Shown: positions 63,365-64,000 of the stretch, one piece after another
Layout: each line of letters opens with the position of its first letter
Position numbering within the stretch: the first letter of the stretch is position 1
Origin: Glossina fuscipes
Lineage: Eukaryota > Arthropoda > Insecta > Diptera > Glossinidae
Assembly: GCF_014805625.2 (NCBI RefSeq)
Contig: NW_023998414.1
Span: forward strand, 20,352,021 to 20,416,020
DNA length: 64,000 nt
Reading direction: 5' to 3'
Notes under the pieces: model-generated
Databases searched by the model: none
Told to the model about the DNA's origin: nothing
Seen by the model: only the letters and a program-made list of their open reading frames with translations
Program-made: the position numbers and the translations under genes

Positions 63365-64000
63365 TGATAAATTGCATTATCAAGTATGGCTTTCCACGTA
63401 CTGCAATCTTCTTAAACAGCGGCGTACAATGTGAGCCGGCGTCAAAGGCCGAAATCCAGCTGTAACTCAAGTGGATATTAGCAATTTAAAGTAGTATTAT
63501 TTTTCATCCATCTATGCAAAAAAAAAAATCGAAAGAATTGAACTCTATATATATGTATATATACAACATATACATATTTCGTTATGCTTTGTTACAAAAA
63601 TCGCTTGTTGTATCGTCCAAAGCTGTTTTTTTTTTTTTTTTTTTTCTTGTTTTAATTTCTCTGTGAACGTAGTCCTCGTTGCTGTTATTGCTATATTTCG
63701 GTTTACAAACCAAACAAAAGAAGCAGTCAGTCGGTAGTATTTTATGTGCATGTTTACCTATGCAAGTATTGTATAATAATCTCTGCTAAATAATTGTGAT
63801 CAATAAAAAATTGATTCAAAAACTTGTATCAAATGCTTAAAAACACATATAAGTATATGTCATGGTTAAAATAAATTTGATGAGGTACGTTGAGGAGGTC
63901 CAGTGAACTGTTCTGCATTAGAAAAAATGAAATCAGTTAAACTGTAAATGATCAAGACGCTAGAGAGCGTTACGCATCAAATCATTGATTATCTTAACGA
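62901..64000. other. Intergenic, no gene seen
   Basis: AT-rich with simple repeats at about 63.23, 63.33 and 63.55 kb. No gene or RNA recognised up to the window end. Confidence 0.6.
63329..63363. repeat. (AT)n microsatellite
   Basis: AT run next to a poly-A stretch. No gene nearby. Confidence 0.95.

Overview
This window is a piece of a higher-fly (schizophoran dipteran) genome. Its backbone is the Notch receptor gene on the + strand. The sequence is AT-rich and full of microsatellites and long A/T runs, has large introns, and carries a 100-N scaffold gap. The protein matches the Drosophila Notch architecture closely: 36 EGF repeats, 3 LNRs, transmembrane segment, RAM, ankyrin repeats, opa/poly-Q and a PEST-like tail. 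Differences in the EGF and C-terminal linkers show it is not Drosophila itself. I cannot tell which fly family it is; a calyptrate (tsetse, muscid or blowfly type) or a tephritid would fit.

Layout. Positions 1-7025 are the end of the first Notch intron; the exon with the 5' UTR and signal peptide must lie upstream. Eight coding exons follow: 7026-7101, 15892-16160, 17551-17755, 22355-22488, 40155-46276, 46347-46596, 46663-47160 and 47292-47632. All have GT/AG borders and matching phases, giving about 2630 codons without interruption. The long introns (8.8, 1.4, 4.6 and 17.7 kb) hold no recognisable gene. They carry microsatellites, the gap, and many decayed copies of a short dispersed repeat. 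A 3' UTR with several AATAAA signals runs from 47633 to about 48.7 or 49.4 kb.

Downstream, 49.6-51.8 kb is a graveyard of dispersed repeats and a broken non-LTR retrotransposon reverse transcriptase. At 53921-54166 on the - strand is a small intact gene for a UPF0729/C18orf32-like membrane-associated protein. A diverged 229-bp tandem duplication sits just upstream of it. From 54.7 to 64 kb I find no convincing gene, only a mariner transposase relic (58.95-59.65 kb, - strand), a possible second reverse-transcriptase trace (56.1 kb), a GC-richer unidentified patch (60.0-60.5 kb) and more repeats.

No new biochemical system is visible. The most interesting unexplained structure is the dispersed repeat family. 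It has a hairpin-bearing end (tract like AACAAGTAAGAAA plus a stem), inverted ATACCCTACACC/GGTGTAGGGTAT boxes and a conserved core, and it recurs in both orientations through Notch introns and flanks.
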